Assembly (NCBI RefSeq): GCF_963678635.1 | Contig: NC_087070.1 | Coordinates: 1,790,512-1,854,511 of the forward strand | Source of the DNA: Symsagittifera roscoffensis | Taxonomy: Eukaryota > Xenacoelomorpha > Acoela > Convolutidae | Length of the DNA stretch: 64,000 nt | Direction of reading: 5' to 3' | In this document: one piece after another, positions 61,560-64,000 of the stretch | Layout of the letters: each line of letters begins with the position of its first letter | Position numbering within the stretch: position 1 is the stretch's first letter | Program-made: the position numbers and the translations under genes | Notes under the pieces: model-generated | Seen by the model: only the letters and a program-made list of their open reading frames with translations | What the model was told of the DNA's origin: nothing | Database searches by the model: none

Positions 61560-62270
61560 TTGAATTGCATTTATTATGCAATTGTGACATAAATAAGTTG
61601 ATTTTTGATTGGATAACCAGTGTTAACTCAGCCAAAATTTAATCTAAGTCTGAAACAATTTTGACGCAATTTGCATGCAAGTTAGCGTCTAAGTTCTGTT
61701 ACACTCTAAACGTCTATTTTCCTTGTAGTCTGTTTTCATTAACCCCAGTCCATAATGATTAAAAGTCCAAATGAGGAAGATCTAATTTCAGCCAATCAGA
61801 TTTGTGTATTCAAAAATCTCAAACAATCGCCAACTTTAAAATTAAGTTCATGAATTTAGGCTGCTAAAGTTGAAATTGACCCCATGCAAAATAAGCAGAG
61901 AAATGATTTGTTCAAAATTGTCAGATACAAGACGCATTGTTAAAAATTAATATTTTAAGGATACTAATTTTCTGAAAAGAGAAAAACGAATCTTTAAGGA
62001 TACCATTTTTATAAAAAAAAAGAAAAAAGAAAACGAAATTTATTTGATGTCAGCAGCAAAATTTAGTTGGACTGTTACAATTCAATTTCTTTAAATTTAT
62101 TATTCCAATCATTTTCCAAACATAGCCTAGAAAAGCGCAAATCTTTGAGAAAGCTCCTCTCCAGGCTAACCAATAAATTATAGCAATATCTATAAATGAA
62201 CGCTTCGGTTGTGGTCAAATAGTAGAAAACTCGCTCCAACTAAAAAAAAAATTTTCGAGGTCAATGAATT
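61560..62270 (+). repeat. dispersed duplication, left copy
   Basis: Matches 63,345-64,000 in order with roughly three quarters identity by eye. Shared landmarks are GAGGAAGATCTAATTTCAGCC (variant on the right), TGTATTCAAAAATCTCAAA, TTGACCCCAT and CTCTAAGGATACC. The right copy runs off the window. Confidence 0.75.
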
Positions 62271-63344
62271 CAATTTTTTTCTGCAAGAAAATCTTCATGC
62301 ATTTGAATTCGTTAAGCTTTTGTGTAGCTTAAATTTGTTCGACCGTGCAAAAAAAAATTTTAGTGAAAATTATTATAAATTAATAAGGAATGCCGCATTC
62401 GCCAACCTTTCATATACTTCTGTGGTAACAACAATTTGATGAGACAGAAAACTGGTTCCGAGTGTTGGATGTTGTTTATAAACCTAACAAGAAATCAGAC
62501 GTCTTCAGTTTGAAAATTGGGATTTTTTTCTAAGTATCGTTTCCGACAAACATAAATCATATCTTATAGTTTAATAGCTAACTGACTGAAGTCTCACATT
62601 TTTTTCTAAAATCATTGCTTTGATTTGATAATTCAATCGAATCAAATTTTATACGTTACTGAACGGAGGGAACATTACACTCTAAACGCCTAGTTTCGAG
62701 TGAGAAACTAAAAAAAGTTTTTATTTTTTCTCCAATTATGCTTATTAATTATAACATGCACTGCAAAAACAATGCTGACACCCCATAAGTATTCATAAAC
62801 TTACCGAAAGAGGGCTAAGCCAACAAAATTTTTAAAAAGTTTGAAAAATTTGCCTTTTTAAGAATTTTTAATAGCAAGTTTTTAGCGCCAAAAAAGTCTA
62901 TAAAAAATTCCGAAACAATAACGAAAACTATTTGCCTAATATGAATAAACATAATAAGATTTATTCAAATTAAATTTTCAATCCAAGTTTAAAAAAAGAT
63001 AAAAACAAAAGTTTGATTTTTATTCATTAGAAATCTCAAATAATTAAAATTAGTTTCAGTTAAATAGTGATTCATCACTGAAAAACAAAAAAAGCTGAAA
63101 AGGGAAAAACTATTCAGTTTATTTGCTGCCCTCGCTTAATGTTTTGTTTGTGGATTGATTACGTTCAAATGTTTTTTTAACATCTGAAGAACCAGAAATT
63201 CAACGATGCCAGGACTTCAACGATTACATAATATTACAATAATTTCCGAGAAATTGTTAGAGTTCAGAAAATGCCATTTTCGACAATTTTTTTTTAAAAA
63301 AAAACATTCATCTAAAGAGCTACAGTACATTTTTGAAAAATAAT

Positions 63345-64000
63345 AATTATACAACTGTGAGGAAAGTGACTTGATTTTTTATTGGATAGCTAGTGATTAC
63401 TCAGCAAAAAGTTGATCTATGTCTGATAAAATTTTCTCGCAATTTGCACGCACGTTATCGCCTACGTTCAGGTACAATTTAAACACCTGATTTTCTTTTC
63501 GTCTTTTTTCCTTAACCGCGGTCCGTAATGATGAATATACCAAATTAGGAAGATCTAAGTTCAGCCAATTGAATTTATGTATTCAAAAATCTCAAAGAAT
63601 CTCATCCTCTAAAGTTTCGTGAATTAATTCAGGCTACTAAAATTAAACTTGACCCCATTGAAAATAAGCAGACAAATATTTTTATCAAAACTTCTCAGAT
63701 GCAAGACGCAGTGTAAAACCTTAATACTCTAAGGATACCAACTTAATAACGAAGGAAAAAAGAAAATGAAATTTATTCGATATCTGAGCAAAATACAGCA
63801 GAATTTGATTGCACTGTTAAAACTTTAATTTTGCAAATTTATGATCCAAAACAATTTGCAAAAGTAACCTGAAAAAAGTGCAAAACTTTGAGACCGATTC
63901 TCCCCTTGAAATGACTGCTTACAAATGAACCATATCAATATTCAAAATGAAGTTTTCAGTTCAATCAAATAAGAGAGAATTAGCTTCAACTAAATTTTTT
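63345..64000 (+). repeat. dispersed duplication, right copy (continues past the window)
   Basis: Second copy of the repeat at 61,560, offset by about 1.77 kb. The spacing and divergence suggest an old repeat family rather than a recent tandem duplication. Confidence 0.75.

Larger units (their letters stand above)
60285..64000. other. AT-rich DNA upstream of the NERD-helicase gene
   Basis: No supported gene. The immediate upstream stretch should hold the promoter of the minus-strand gene, but no clear TATA box or initiator stands out. The + strand frame at 62,209-62,439 lies in the left copy of a dispersed duplication and is disrupted in the right copy, so I do not call it. Confidence 0.5.

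Overview
The window is nuclear DNA of an animal, probably an invertebrate. Genes have spliced exons with GT/AG introns, host DNA is AT-rich, tandem and dispersed repeats are abundant, and several retroelement types are present. I cannot name the species from the sequence alone.

Layout. (1) Positions 1 to about 19,650 are a visibly GC-richer block of LTR-retroelement modules, all on the + strand. The first (1-8,492, truncated by the window start) is a decayed Ty3/gypsy-type Gag-protease-RT-RNase H-integrase element. Its last ORF looks like a macro (ADP-ribose-binding) domain. A coiled-coil ORF follows at 8,957-9,619. The second module is bounded by two 277-bp direct repeats (10,721-10,997 and 19,374-19,650). 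It carries an 865-codon ORF with an intact SGNH/GDSL hydrolase triad, then one 5-kb frame of unknown function interrupted by only four stop codons. I find no reverse transcriptase or integrase in it. (2) About 19,651-21,925 is non-coding apart from a small minus-strand exon-like ORF that diverges from the next gene. (3) 21,926-32,432 holds a ten-exon GLD-2-type cytoplasmic poly(A) polymerase gene, with introns swollen by repeats. (4) 34,983-36,458 is an uninterrupted F-box/leucine-rich ORF. (5) 36,459-44,006 is repeat DNA: a 1.38-kb tandem duplication and a 19-bp/171-bp higher-order minisatellite. (6) 60,284 down to 44,007 on the minus strand is a large gene or recent pseudogene. It joins two NERD nuclease-related domains, a superfamily 1 helicase and TPR-like repeats. 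Its 11-kb intron is full of BEL/Pao and RT relics. (7) 60,285-64,000 is AT-rich DNA with one dispersed duplication.

The most unusual content is the pair of LTR modules carrying enzyme-like accessory domains (macro and SGNH), with a strong shared enrichment of the hexamer CTTGAG. Next is the NERD-NERD-helicase-TPR gene. Domain calls rest on motif recognition by eye; no database search was run.
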